This document shows positions 1-11,902 of a stretch of 64,000 nucleotides of DNA, in pieces. The stretch spans positions 12,704,716-12,768,715 of the forward strand of contig CP154954.1 of assembly GCA_039621445.1 (NCBI GenBank), read 5' to 3'. This stretch comes from Euglena gracilis. Its lineage: Eukaryota; Euglenida; Euglenophyceae; Euglenales. Position numbers and translations under genes: made by a program. The stretch's first letter is position 1. The number at the start of each line of letters is the position of its first letter. The notes under the pieces are model-generated. The model was not told where the DNA came from, made no database searches, and saw nothing but the letters and a program-made list of their open reading frames with translations.

Positions 1-309
1 TTCTCCTCGGGGTGGGTTGCCCTGCGCACTCCCAGGGCGAGAGGGTCTAGAAAATCGCATTGCTGCTGAAGAAAAAGAATCCCCAGGGCGGCGCCCACGG
101 GCCGCTTCCCTGTTGGGTCGCCAAGGGGCTTGGGGCCGGGGCAAATCCCGCTTCGCTTGCTCCCCTGCGGACGGGGTTGGCGGGGCACAGGCACCACGCT
201 GCCTGCCACCCGCCCGGACTTGGCTCGGTCTCGCTCCGGGGACGTGGCTCCCGCAGGGTTGGTGGCCCTGGGGAGGGCCGTGGGGGTGGCGCCTTGGACC
301 GGGGTGGTC
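1..309 (-). pseudogene. Possible continuation of the proline-rich frame beyond the MITE
   Basis: If the MITE at 318-630 and one copy of its 8-bp target duplication are disregarded, the minus-strand frame of the 616-2916 ORF passes from codon 633-631 to codon 309-307. It then stays open for 103 codons to base 1, so it runs off the window. The predicted stretch is rich in Pro, Gly, Arg and His, like the rest of the ORF. The region is roughly 70% GC, where a 100-codon open frame is not rare, so this is suggestive only. The alternative is plain GC-rich non-coding DNA. Confidence 0.3.
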
Positions 310-317
310 GGCCTCCC

Positions 318-630
318 CAGGGCGGTCCATAAGGGACGGGAAGTTTTTTTTTTTTTTTTTCGTTAAGGACCGCCCCTTAAGGACCGCCCCCCCGACCAAG
401 GATCGACCGGGACTTGAACGGGGGTCGAAAACCAAAAAGTCGAAAAACGCATTTTTTGACGCTATGGGCGGATGGGCGATGTTCCAAAAGTGCCAGGAAT
501 CACTTTTTTTCCCCGAAGTCGACCCGTTTCGGGCAAAATACGGCCACTTTTCGGTCATGGATTTTCAAAAAAATTTCTCGGCTGTGCCGGGACGGGATTT
601 TTTTTTTTTTTTGGCTTAAGGACCGCCCTG
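318..630. mobile_element. hAT-type MITE, family 1, copy A
   Basis: A 313-bp element with near-identical inverted ends: CAGGGCGGTCCATAAG at the left and the complement of CAGGGCGGTCCTTAAG at the right. It is flanked by a perfect 8-bp target-site duplication, ggcctccc at 310-317 and 631-638. CAG-type termini plus an 8-bp duplication are typical of the hAT superfamily. There is no coding capacity, so a hAT transposase elsewhere would have to mobilise it. A second copy in the opposite orientation lies at 33545-33855. Both ends carry an A- or T-run next to the terminal repeat. Confidence 0.9.
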
Positions 631-1494
631 GGCCTCCCCGATCCTGGCACCTTCATGCCAGTCATGCGTCTGGCGCTCGAGGTCCGCGGGGCGCTCGACG
701 TTCTGGACTGCTGCGGCTTCTTGCCATTCTTGGATGATGCTCCGCCGCTGGGGGCCGCACGAGGCCCAGACCTGGTTCTGCAGATCTGGGTCCCATGATT
801 CGTACACGGCTTGTCCTCGTCCTGCTTCTCGTGGATCCTTCAGCACCGCCTTCCACTCCTCGTACTTGGCTCGCCGCTCGGCAGGCCACTCACTCAACGA
901 AGTGAATTTCCTCTTCTTTGTGGGGCCTTGGGAAGAGGTGTCGTCGTCGGTGGTGTCGCTGGGTGGCGGCGGGGGAGCGGTGAGGAGGAGGCGGTTGGGG
1001 GCCTCGATGGCGGGAATGGGGAGACCTTGGAGGAGGGCCAAGGAAGACGAGGAGGAGGAGGGGCCGATGGTGAGTGCGTTGAGATGCACATTCTGCACGA
1101 TGGAGGGGGCTTGTGGCGCGGAGGGAGGGAGGTAGATGGGGATGGGTACCCGGACCTCCACGGGGACGGGGACGGGCATGGGGACCCGGACCTCCACGGG
1201 GACTTGCACGGGGACCGGGACGACCCGCTCGATGACCCGATCCACGAAGACAGGCTCCCGCACGGGAACGGGGACCTGCCTCTCGACGATGACGACCCGC
1301 TCCTGGAGGACCTCACGGGTGGGTGGGGGGAGGCATGGGGTTGGGGAGGCGGAGTCCGGGTTGGGGAGAGGGGAGCCTTGGGAGGCTGTGGAGGCCGTTG
1401 GGGCGCTGGGGGATTGGGAGGCGGTGCTTGGCTGCGCTGCTACCACCTCGAGGGCGTCCGTCTCCGTCTCCATGGCCGTGGGCTGGCGACTCTC

Positions 1495-1950
1495 AGGCCC
1501 GCCCGGGCTCCCCGGGGGAGGGAACCTTGGCGGCGTCACCCCCGGTTCACCGCCCAGCGTAAACCCCGCTCCGGTGTGGGCCAGCCTGTCGCTTGGGGCG
1601 TCCCCCCTCGGCTCTGAGGCCGGTTCTGGCAGCACGATCACGGACCCGCCCGGGCTCCCTGGGGCTGAGATCCTTGGCGGCGTCACCCCCAGTTCACTGC
1701 CCGACGTAAACCCCGTCACGGTGTGGGCCAGTCCGTGGCTCGGGGCGTCCCCCTCGCTGTCCTCAGGCCCGCCCGGGCTCCCCGGGGGCGGGAACCTTGG
1801 CGGCGTCACCCCCGGTTCACTGCCCGGCGTAAACCCCGCCCCGGTGTGGGCCGGCCTGGTGCTGCGGCTGGTTGGGGCGTCCCCCTCCTCTTGGCTGGTT
1901 GGTAGAGGCTCGCCCGGGCTCGCCGGGGGCGGGATCCTTGGCGGCATCAC
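1495..1950 (-). repeat. Four degenerate in-frame repeats of about 120-150 bp
   Basis: Four GC-rich repeats start near 1496, 1643, 1765 and 1907. Each contains the core cgcccgggctc followed by cttggcggc and cacccccgg. They encode the GVTPPR...PGSPGG repeat of the minus-strand frame. Spacing differs by multiples of three as far as I can count, so the frame survives the expansion. Confidence 0.75.
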
Positions 1951-2233
1951 CCCCGGGTCCTTGCCCTTGCTGCTCACGGATTGGGCGCACCTCACCTCTG
2001 GGGCGTCCCCCTCTCTGAGCCCTGGCCAGTGGACGGATCGGGACGCTCCTCTCGGGGCCTGCTGCTTGCTGTGGCGCACGTGGGCCTCCCGGTCGATGAT
2101 CATCACGTCCACGTCGGAGGGCTGGGGGGCGGAGGGGGAAGGGGGCGGCGTCATCTCGGCCAGCAGGTCGTCGATGCCCCCGGGGAGGGGGGGTGCGGGG
2201 TGGCCGAAGACGGAGAGTGCGGGGTGGCCGAAG

Positions 2234-2235
<2 letters not shown>

Positions 2236-2277
<42 letters not shown>
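2236..2277. repeat. CT microsatellite, 21 units
   Basis: A pure (CT)21 tract. On the minus strand it encodes alternating Arg-Glu within the proline-rich frame. Just upstream (2198-2235) a short direct repeat, ggtggccgaagac, occurs twice. Confidence 0.95.
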
Positions 2278-2281
<4 letters not shown>

Positions 2282-2504
2282 AATTGGTATGGGTGGGGAG
2301 CTGGTTGTTGGGTCGTGTGGCGGTCGAAGTCGGCTGGTGCGTTTCGCCCCGACCGGTGGGATTGGGGCTGATCACAGGAGATCCCACCGGCCTTTGCTCC
2401 TGACGCTTCTGTCGTCCTTGGGCCTTCCTGCCGGGTGGTCGGCGGTCGTGTTGGTGGTTGGGAAGGTCGGACTGGGCGGGGGGTGGGGGCTGGAAAGAAC
2501 ACCT

Positions 2505-2522
2505 TTCCCGCTAGTGGCACCA
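2505..2522 (-). other. Candidate LTR-retrotransposon primer-binding site
   Basis: The minus strand reads TGGTGCCACTAGCGGGAA. Its complement has the layout of a tRNA 3' end: a T-stem CCCGC, a 7-nt acceptor strand TAGTGGC, a discriminator A and CCA. LTR elements place such a site a few bases after the 5' LTR, which here would end near 2527 (CA on the minus strand). The matching tRNA gene is not in the window, and no second LTR can be seen because the element would run off the left edge. Confidence 0.35.
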
Positions 2523-2526
2523 ATTG

Positions 2527-3408
<882 letters not shown>

Positions 3409-3421
3409 CTCACACTTTTAA

Positions 3422-4104
3422 ATATTTATCTATTTTGTTGTTGTATGAAGGGGGGAGGTTGTTATCGTTGGTGGGAAGGATATGAAATGCCTGTCATCGT
3501 TCATTTCGTTGCAACGTTGGCAAAACAAATTTTGCTTTTGGGGCTATTTTGCCTGGTGTTGTTAGGCATAGCCTCAGTATTTATGGACCTTCCCCCCCTT
3601 TTGGTCCGCAGGCCAACTGGGAAAAGTTGTTGGTTTGAAAAGCAGGTGCTGGCTTGACCCCCTTTCTTTGGAATTTCTTTGGTATATTTTGCCTTGTGTT
3701 GTTAGTCCTAACGTCAGGATTTCAAGACCCCCCCCCACCCCGAGGGTCCACAGGCCTACTGGGAAAAGGTGCCGGCTGGAAAAGAAGGAAGGGGCTGGCT
3801 TGACCACCTGGGGGGGGGAGTTCAGTGGGGGTCCAGCCAGCCAGCGGAAAACAGCCCAAATCCAACTGGGTTGGCATTTTTGAGCCAGAATTTGGAGCTG
3901 AAAATCCAAAAACCACAATAAAATGCCATTTCAGGCCATTTTTGACCCTTTTTTCAAAAAGTTCAAAATTTGCAAAACCGGCTTCAATTTTCCTTTTATT
4001 TCAGCTGACCCCCCCCCCTGGGGGAAGGTCCGCAGCCCGACTGGGAGGGTAGGGTCCTCCGCCTTCAGAAAACCCTTAATTATAACTGCTGAAACAAAAC
4101 GAAT
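3422..4104. repeat. Gene-free stretch with a pair of about 120-bp direct repeats
   Basis: Two diverged direct repeats lie at about 3549-3659 and 3685-3805. Each begins with a ttttgcctggtgttgttag-like sequence, passes a C-run and a cactgggaaaa-type core, and ends in gctggcttgacc. A third partial match to the core (cagcccgactgggag) is near 4034. No gene is supported here. Confidence 0.6.
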
Positions 4105-5153
4105 TAACGAACAGTGCCACTGGAGCAGTGGATGCAAGCTGGTCCGTTTACAATTTTCGGTGCCTTTCCACCCAGCAGGATGGACAGCGAAGCGGCTTGT
4201 TACTGATAGCCAGTCTCCCCACACCCTCGGCCGTGCCACGCCTCTGCCAATCGCGACCCTTTCCTTCGTTCATGACCCCTATTCTTTCGACTGTCCCTGG
4301 GTTTATGCCAAGAAAATTCTTCAACTTCTTCAGAGGAGCCTTGCTGTCACAATGCACTCATTCTTTTTCTACAGATATTTGTCGTCTTCCAGCGTCCCTC
4401 CCCCCAACCAGCAGTTCTTATTTTGGCTAGCTGGACCTCCTGGGTCTGAAACAGCCGGATAATGAGCGCCAGGTTCAGTAAATGGCTTGGTGTATTTGAC
4501 GAAATAATGAGAAACATGTTTGTAAAAATGATTTTATTGTGGCCCACCCACCCACGCCCCCCACACTCAAGAGAAGTTTGGACATGTCTTTTTCATGTTT
4601 AACATTTTTACGACCAGTTGCATGGTTGTTAGGGCATTTGTTCTTCAAGTGTATGTCGTGAATGTTTTGTCGTTAACTGTGTAGGGACCGCTCTTCGCAG
4701 TTTCGCTTATTGTTTCACAAAAAAATGAATTTGAATGCAGTGTATTCAATGTATTATTTTCAGGTTCGCTAGGAAACCAATTTGAAAAAATTTGTCACGT
4801 TGATCCCAGGGACTGCGCCAACGGACCCCGTGCCATATGCTGACGACACATCCCAGCATCTTCCTCTCGGCCTGAGAATGGAACACGAAGTAAAAACCCT
4901 TGTGTTATCAGAGGGGTTTGTCACCAGAGACATTGGCTGAACGATGGATAATTTTAAATAAGGAATTATCAAAAAAAAATGATTGGACAACGGATAATTT
5001 CCCACTCAATTTTGAGGTTGTACACCTAACATAAAACAGCTTTGGGGCAACATTTCTACCTCATTGTGCATAGTGCATAACCTCCCAAAAGAGTATCAGG
5101 AAAAAACAGTGGGCATGGCTTATGTCGCAACCCCCCCCTGAAGGATGAGTAAT

Positions 5154-5476
5154 AGGTTTTTTGGCCCAAACCCTTGCCTTTGGGAGGGGGGTAGCAAAAA
5201 AAGTATCGTTTACAATTACCCAGAAAATATTTTCCATGGATTTAGAGTGTTTCTATCCAGAGTGACCGACCACACGTCAGGGGGGGGGGTTAGACTCGTT
5301 TCTTTTTTTTAAAAAGAATGTGGCAGATTCGTTGTTGGAACCCCCCCCACGATCAGTCTTAGGCGGTTTTTGGCCCAAACCCTTGCAGGGGGGGGGGTAG
5401 CAAAAAACCGCTTTAAAATGGCCCAGAAAAAACTTGGCCAATTTTCTTTGGATTTAGAGTGCTTGTCTCCAGAGCG
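5154..5476. repeat. Local tandem duplication of about 210 bp inside U1
   Basis: Copies begin near 5154 and 5364 with ttttttggcccaaaccc followed by cttgc, a G-run and gtagcaaaaa. Both then contain ggatttagagtg. U2 has only one copy of the corresponding sequence (around 38745), so the duplication is specific to U1 or was lost in U2. Confidence 0.7.
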
Positions 5477-6391
5477 TAACTCGCAGTTGGGGAATTTTTG
5501 TCGGAAACATTGTCTGCTAATGCTCTACAAAAGTCGGCCCCGCATCTGGGAAAGCAAAAATATGCTTGTTTCATGCCTCGCGAATCCTGTTTTACCATAT
5601 GTTGCAAAAAATTGGCGCTTCACTAGCCTTAGTTGGGAGTGGGGGGGTCCTCAGAATTGGGGCGGGGGCGGATATGCTTCAGGTCCATGGAAAACTTGTA
5701 TCATCGCAAATGTCGCCTCAAGTGCAACAGAAGGCTGATATTTTGGGTACAGAGAATATTTAATTTGAAACACACGGTGGAAAAATTGGAAAATCGATTC
5801 CAAACCTAGGAAACCGGAAGATGACAGATGCGCAATTTTATAAACTTTTTAAAATTCCGGAACTCGTTCGTTTTTTGAGAAACAATTCATTTGCACACCA
5901 ACCATTGTGAATTATTACAAATTATTGCATAACAAAGAAGTTCCGGTCTCAGGTAGTGCATCCTGTTTGGTAGGTTACGTCCTGTGACAGATAGTTTGTC
6001 TCTGCTCCATGTGCACTTTTGTATGTTTTATCTCCTTCCGCCAGTCGTTTTCGTGTCGGTTTACATAATCCGTGAAAATGATGTAAAAGCAGAGGCACAT
6101 TTGCAAGCAACCGTTCTTCGTCGCACACTGCACACTGTTCCCATTCACAAACCTTGAACAATTTGACCAGCTGAAAACCAGAAAAAGTTAGCTGTTACAT
6201 TTCATGAGGCAAACAAAAAGAAGCAAACAGGATGTTTTAACAATTTCAGCTTAAGGGATGGATTGCACAAATGTGTTACACTGACCACGTCCACGTTTGC
6301 ATAAATGATCCCGGATGATTCTGGATCTCTTCTATTGGAATTGGCTGCTCCAGCATAGCGGCTGTGTAGCAAGTGTGGTATTGAGACAGGT

Positions 6392-6709
6392 AGGCAGACA
6401 GCAGCTCAAATCCAACCAGCAGCCCAAATTCGGGCTGGGAGCCCCCCCCCCACCGGGGGTTGAGTGAAATAAAGTCGGGACCAGCCCGGCCGGAGGCCGG
6501 GCCAGCCGGCTGCCAACTGGGCTGCCTAGCTCACTTATCCCTGGATTTTTTTCTCTCATCGGAGCTTCTTCTATCACAACCCCCAGCTTTGATCTAGCTC
6601 CATCCATCAAACTGTCGAGAAGGCAAAAAAATGTTTTTGATTTTTTGTTTTTCATCGACCCAGCCCCAGCCAAGCCAGCAGCTCGTTTCCAGCCAGCAGC
6701 CTTTTTGCC
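6392..6709 (-). mobile_element. Dispersed element of the CAGCAGCC family, U1 copy
   Basis: The reverse complement of this segment matches 60045-60470 in U3, although the two sites are not homologous positions of the duplication units. Shared blocks include gaaataaagtcgggacc, cccggccggaggccggg, the cagcccag/tagctcacttatccctg region and the terminal ccagccagcagcc repeats. Different positions and opposite orientation argue for transposition. The left end appears truncated, and no target-site duplication could be defined. Confidence 0.6.
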
Positions 6710-7689
6710 TTTTTGCTGGGCCCCCCGGTTTTGGCTATTTTTGGCACAAAACACTGACAGTTTTTTAGCCCATTAATTACCCCCAAAAGTGGGTACCCCC
6801 CGGCCTTTGAAAAATCCTGATTTGTATACAACTCCCAACTCCCGGCATCAAGTTTGCCTGTTATGCGGTTCTAAGTTAGAAATAATATATGATTTCATCC
6901 ATTTTTCACATTTGTCTGCTGCCTGTCAACGACAAATGTTTTGTTTGCGCCGTTGCTGCTGCAGAAGGTCGCTTTTTCCATTCAAGCAGTCGCCGTGGAG
7001 TACTGAGACAACTGAGTCATTACGCAGTCCGCTGGGTGAGGGAGAAGGAGGAAAGTCGCCCCGCCCCGTTGCTGCCAGTCAGCCTTTGTTACAAAGACGC
7101 TGCAGGACGAGGCCGGGCAAAGGTCCCCTCCCAAAATTATGAGACCCTTTTCTGTCCAGAGGAGAGTTGAGAGGAATGGAACTTCAGATGGCTCCGGTTT
7201 GCCATGGTGCTTATTTGACATATGTTGCAAAGAACGAAGTGAAATGAACCCGATGGGTGCAATCGAGCAGGAGCACGCCACGCCGCGGACCAGTTGCTTG
7301 GAGCCCAATTGCGAACCCACAGTTAGTATAGTAAACCCCCCCGTGATAGCTGACCTTCAACCTACCCATTATTGTCAGCCCACAAGACACGGAGCCTGGC
7401 TTCTGATTCTGTAACATATCTTTCATGAACGACGTCAATCTCCCTCATTTTATTTGGAGTGGTTGTTTCCTAGACGACGAATTGAAGAAGACCAATATTT
7501 GACCAAAGAGTTGTTTTTTTTGCCTCTTTCATTGTATTTTTTTGTATTTTTTACAAAAAAAATCAGTGGATTGTGTCAGGGATTGGTACTCATACCGAAA
7601 CAGATAATTGCAGATGATTACGGATAGCTATGGATAAGCCCAAAAGCCCCAAATATTAATAACTGCGGATAATTACGGATAAGCCAAAT

Positions 7690-8110
7690 GTTTTGATTGT
7701 TGAGGCCATTTTTGCCAACTACAGGCCATTTCTTGATTGTTGAGGCCATTTTTGGCAATTATAGGCCACTTTTAGCTCTCTGGTTGCTCTTCTTTGATTG
7801 CTTCTGGCTGCTATTTAGGCAATTCTGGCCTCTTTTAGCCCGCTGTTTTTTGTCAATTTTGGCCATTTCTGACTGCTTTTGGTTGCTTCTGACTGTTTTG
7901 GCTGCTCCCCATCTTTAGCCCACATTTGGCCATTTCTGGCTGTTTCTGGCCGCTTTCAGCTGTTTTGTGGTCTTTTGGATTTTTTTTTGATTGGTTTAGG
8001 CTTTTGTGTGTCTCTGTCTCTCAGTTTTTTTTATTATTTAGGCCGCTTTGTTGCTTCTGGCTATTTCTGGCTGCTTCTGGCCGACTTAGTCATTTTTCAG
8101 TGACATTTTC
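7690..8110. repeat. Degenerate short-period TTTTGGC / CTTCTGGCTG repeat tract
   Basis: A pyrimidine- and TGG-rich tract of loosely repeated ggccatttttggc and gcttctggctg words. Equivalent tracts lie at 44740-45110 (U2) and 60540-60750 (U3). Long open frames across it come from its biased composition. It is followed by GGATAAtTACGGATAA-like words. Confidence 0.7.
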
Positions 8111-8724
8111 CTGATTGTAGGCATTTCTGAGGCGATATTACGATCAATCTTTCTGTTCTCATTAGCTGCAGCCATTTCTGGGTGGATGTTCCCAGTCAGC
8201 ACAGGCATTTTTGCAATTACGGATAATTACGGATAACTGCGGATAACGACGAATGTATGCCCCATGCTCTGATTATCGTACTCTCACTAGCGATGCGAGG
8301 CTTGCAGGTGTCATTCAGCCTCCGCTAAGACCCCGTGCCCTGGTTGCTATTGCCGTGCCCACGCCAGGTGTAAAACACCCCATCCGCTCATGGCCCATAT
8401 CTCCATATCTGTTCCCTCCCCTCCTTGTTTGACGAGGTGTCACTCACATTCCAGGCAGGGCGTCGCTTAAGCCAAAGGGCACCTCATCCCCGGGTGGGAG
8501 GGTCCACCAGCCAGTTGCCTTTTTCCATCCTCGGACACCCCCCCCCCTATCGATGATTTATTTTGCAGTCCCAGAAAGAAGGCTGGATGGTAACGTATTT
8601 TTTTTTGCTTTTGTGGGTTACATACAGACCAAAAAAAAACGCGCAAAAATGGGCCGCAAACAGTGGCTAGCGCATTATTTGGGTCGAAAAATTGATTTTT
8701 GCATACTTTTTTGTCTCCTTCTGC

Positions 8725-8930
8725 AGTATGGCTGGACAAATATTATTCATTTTATCTATTATTTTATAGTTTTTTATTATTATTTCTAATGGTAAAGGTA
8801 TACATCCATCAAATATTATCATTTTTACATTTTATATAACATAGTATTAGTTGATCTATTATTCTAAACATATTATATTATGTTGTGTTACAATATATTT
8901 ATAATAATATTAATTCTAGTAGGCATAGGT
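8725..8930. other. AT-rich insertion specific to U1
   Basis: U2 (near 46800) and U3 (near 61420) read directly from the upstream flank into the tttgcagtttcga block. U1 instead carries about 200 bp of very AT-rich sequence with short direct and inverted ATTAT words. No terminal repeat or target duplication could be defined, so its origin is unknown. Confidence 0.5.
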
Positions 8931-9994
8931 GTTCGTCCTACCAGAAATTTTGCAGTTTCGACTTTTTTTTTTAACCCAATTCGACTCCAGTAGCCTTTGT
9001 CCAGCCCAAATTTTCCAGCCACACCCCTCAGCCCTCAGGCGACACCTTGTTTCCAAATTCCTGTTCGTGTAGGTGCTTAGGTCTTCCTGCCTGCGATACT
9101 CCAAAAATGGCTGTCGGAATGTGACCAACTCCCACTGGGTGGGACAGGCGTTAAGCAGTGGTATGCATCAGACATTTTTTCCCCCAGAACCTGGGCAGAG
9201 GGGAAAAAAAAGTTGCCAAGAGTTCTTAATCACACAGAAAATGCCCAGCAGAAGAAGGAAAGAGTTTAAAAATGTCCGGATCAGAACAGAACATAAAGCA
9301 AATCAGAAATTGAACATTGATTGAGTGTTTCCTATCCCTTAGCCGATCTAACGTATGTTCCCATGGGATGCGGTATGCATTCCCACCCTCTGGGGGGGTG
9401 ACTGACTGGTTTTCTGGCCGAGACCCCTCCGCGGGAAGTGGGCCCAAAAATGAAAGTGGCTGCCACTTTCAGGCTGGCATGACGCCTGACGCCTGACGCG
9501 GAATATTTTGAAATTTTTGAGATTTTTTGGTAGATGTTCATTGCCTCCTCTTCACAACAACCCAAAAAAGAAAAGCCTGCCACTCGAGAACATCCACTGC
9601 GATCGGATCCGAGACACAGTTCTCAAGATAGATAAGATCCTGAAACTGGGTGAGACCACACATGAGAAAATACCTCCAAACTCATTGCATCACCATAGTG
9701 CCTTGCCAACATAAGCGTATTCAAGAGTGACCGCCCCCCAGGGGAGGTTAAGTGACTGACTGGTTTCTGGGGAAAAAAGTGACTGACTGGTTTTTACAGA
9801 CAGGAAAGTTCCCCCCCCCCCCGGGGGGTCGCTAAGGAATGGTATGGTCTGGTGATTGGCTGGTTTGATATCAGCGTTCTTTTGGGATGTCTTTTCCTCT
9901 TGCCTCAATCACAGCAATATATCTTGTGGTATTTCTCAGCAGGAAAATACACACACATCCGGGATACCCCTAAGTGAACACGAAAAATTATTAT

Positions 9995-10050
9995 GTTGTT
10001 GTTGTTGTCGTTGTTGTCGTTGTGGTGGTGGTGGTGGTGGTGGTGGTGGT
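9995..10050. repeat. TGT/TGG trinucleotide microsatellite, left part
   Basis: (TGT)n with TCG interruptions, then (GGT)n. It is split from the similar tract at 11675-11902 by the 1.6-kb element at 10051-11674, which inserted into the GGT portion. Confidence 0.9.
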
Positions 10051-11674
10051 CAGGCACTTATAGCTAAAATGGCCTAAAATGGCCTTAAATGGCCTAAAAT
10101 GGCCTAAAATGGCCTAAAATGACTTTTTGACCCCCGATAGGTGGGGGTCCCTAAAATGGCCTAAAATGGCCTAAAATGGCCTAAAATGGCCTAAAATGGC
10201 CTAAAATGGAAAAAATTCTGTTGCACAACATTTTTTTTTGTGAACAACTGATGCCATTCAGGTAATTACTTTCGGTGTCTTTTGTTACAGCTGGTTGCGG
10301 AATATGTATCGAAATCAAAATAACTGCCAATTTTCTCAATTGTAATTGGTCAATTATATCTAAATAATTGCCAATTTTCTCCAAACAATTGTCAGTTTTC
10401 TCAAAACAATTGCCAATTTTCTGAAAACAATTGCCGTTTTTCTCAAGAATGAATGCCCTCATGACAGTTGTGTTTGGAAGACAAGTTTCTGTTTCATAAT
10501 CGTCTCTTTCTCTTACATCCATGTCTGATCCGAATAATGCTCGTCATGGGTACAATGTGTTGGCCAGGGGTTTGCCTAAAATGTGGGCCCTCCTGACGGG
10601 GCTGTCGGATGACTTTCTTTGACTGTCCACCTCAATGGACACTTCTTTTTTCTGATTATGAGACATTGCAATTGCTTTTGAGAAGATTGCAGTCATACTT
10701 TGAGACAGTGGCAAAATTTTTGAGACAGGTGGCAATTCACTGTGAGTATCAGTATCAGTCCCCATGGTCCCCAACCTTCTTTTGGTATTTGAATTTTGAA
10801 GGTTTGGACACCTGGATTTTTTTTCTTACTCCCATCTTTTTTGGTGCAACGATGTCTGTTTTGCAAATAATGAAACAGTGCAAATTTGGAAGCATGTGGA
10901 AAAAGACAGGGAAAGAAAGAAAGACGAAAGATGTTGGAAAAATCTCAATTGAAAGATGTGCATGCTCATTTGTTTTGTTACGTACCAGGGATTCCTTCAA
11001 ATCACGAACCAGCACAATTTTGGGGATTTTCCAAAACCACAAATTATCAAGCCGAGTGATCAAGTGACCCAAGCAACCACAAACAATTATGAATGAGATT
11101 ATCTCCTGTTTATGAACCTTTTTAGTATTAAGTTTCCCCAAAGGGGAAAACAAACACGGAGAAGAGGAATTGCTCTCAGCTTTGCTCAGCTCTCAAATTG
11201 AATTTCACCATGCAACAGCATCATCTTTCAGAAAAATGGCTTCTTTTTGCGAAATCCTGCAAAATGGCGTAGATTTCACAAAATACAAAAAACTGGGCGC
11301 TTTTTTTTTGGTTGCGCAAATAAAAACTTTTAATATTTGTCAAACGTTTTTTATGAAAATTTTTCATTGCCATAATTTCTTACTGTTTAGAATTCCTCTA
11401 TGGGTATGAATTAAGATTTGTTGATCATGGTTCTGATACATTGTTCATGAATTTTGCATGCTTTTTTGTATGTATATTTCTTACTGAATAAGAGAAGGTT
11501 TGCACACGTTATGATACAGTTTTTTGGGACAAAAATGACGAAGAATTATGATTTTCAGAATCCCCACCTATACCTTAAAATGGCCTAAAATGGCCTTAAA
11601 TGGCCTAAAATGGCCTAAAATGGCCTAAAATGGCCTAAAATGGGGAAATTTTTGGGCTTGACTATAGGTGCCTG
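10051..11674. mobile_element. hAT-like 1.6-kb non-autonomous element with AAAATGGCCT subterminal arrays
   Basis: The ends are inverted: CAGGCACTTATAG at the left and the complement of CAGGCACCTATAG at the right. Both flanks read gtggtggt, consistent with an 8-bp target duplication, although the target is a GGT microsatellite so the duplication is weak evidence. Subterminal arrays of AAAATGGCCT lie at 10065-10207 and 11577-11640. A diverged relative at a different position is in U2 (51236-52645). The interior has no long coding frame; frames on both strands are below 155 codons and unrecognised. Confidence 0.75.
10321..10446. repeat. About five tandem 21-bp repeats (CAATTGCCAATTTTCTCAAA type)
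   Basis: Degenerate tandem units centred on aattgccaattttctc lie inside the left third of the 10051-11674 element. The repeated CAATTG and AATTG words make it locally self-complementary. Confidence 0.7.
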
Positions 11675-11721
11675 GTGGTGGTGGTGGTGGTGGTGGTGTT
11701 GTTGTTTGGAGTTGGAGTTGG

Positions 11722-11755
<34 letters not shown>

Positions 11756-11809
11756 ATTGTTATTATATTATTATTGTTGTTGTTGTTGTTGTTATTGTTG
11801 TTGTTGTTG

Positions 11810-11855
<46 letters not shown>

Positions 11856-11902
11856 GTATTATTATTATTATTGTTGTTATTATTATTATTATTATTATTA
11901 TT
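11675..11902. repeat. GGT / GTT / ATT trinucleotide microsatellite, right part
   Basis: Consecutive (GGT)n, (GTT)n and (ATT)n tracts with few interruptions. The poly-Val, Leu, Ile and Cys frames through it are artefacts. Confidence 0.95.

Noticed and set aside
10065-10207. CRISPR-like regular array of AAAATGGCCT
   Set aside because: Direct tandem decamers have no unique spacers, lie inside a transposon and mirror an array at its other end.
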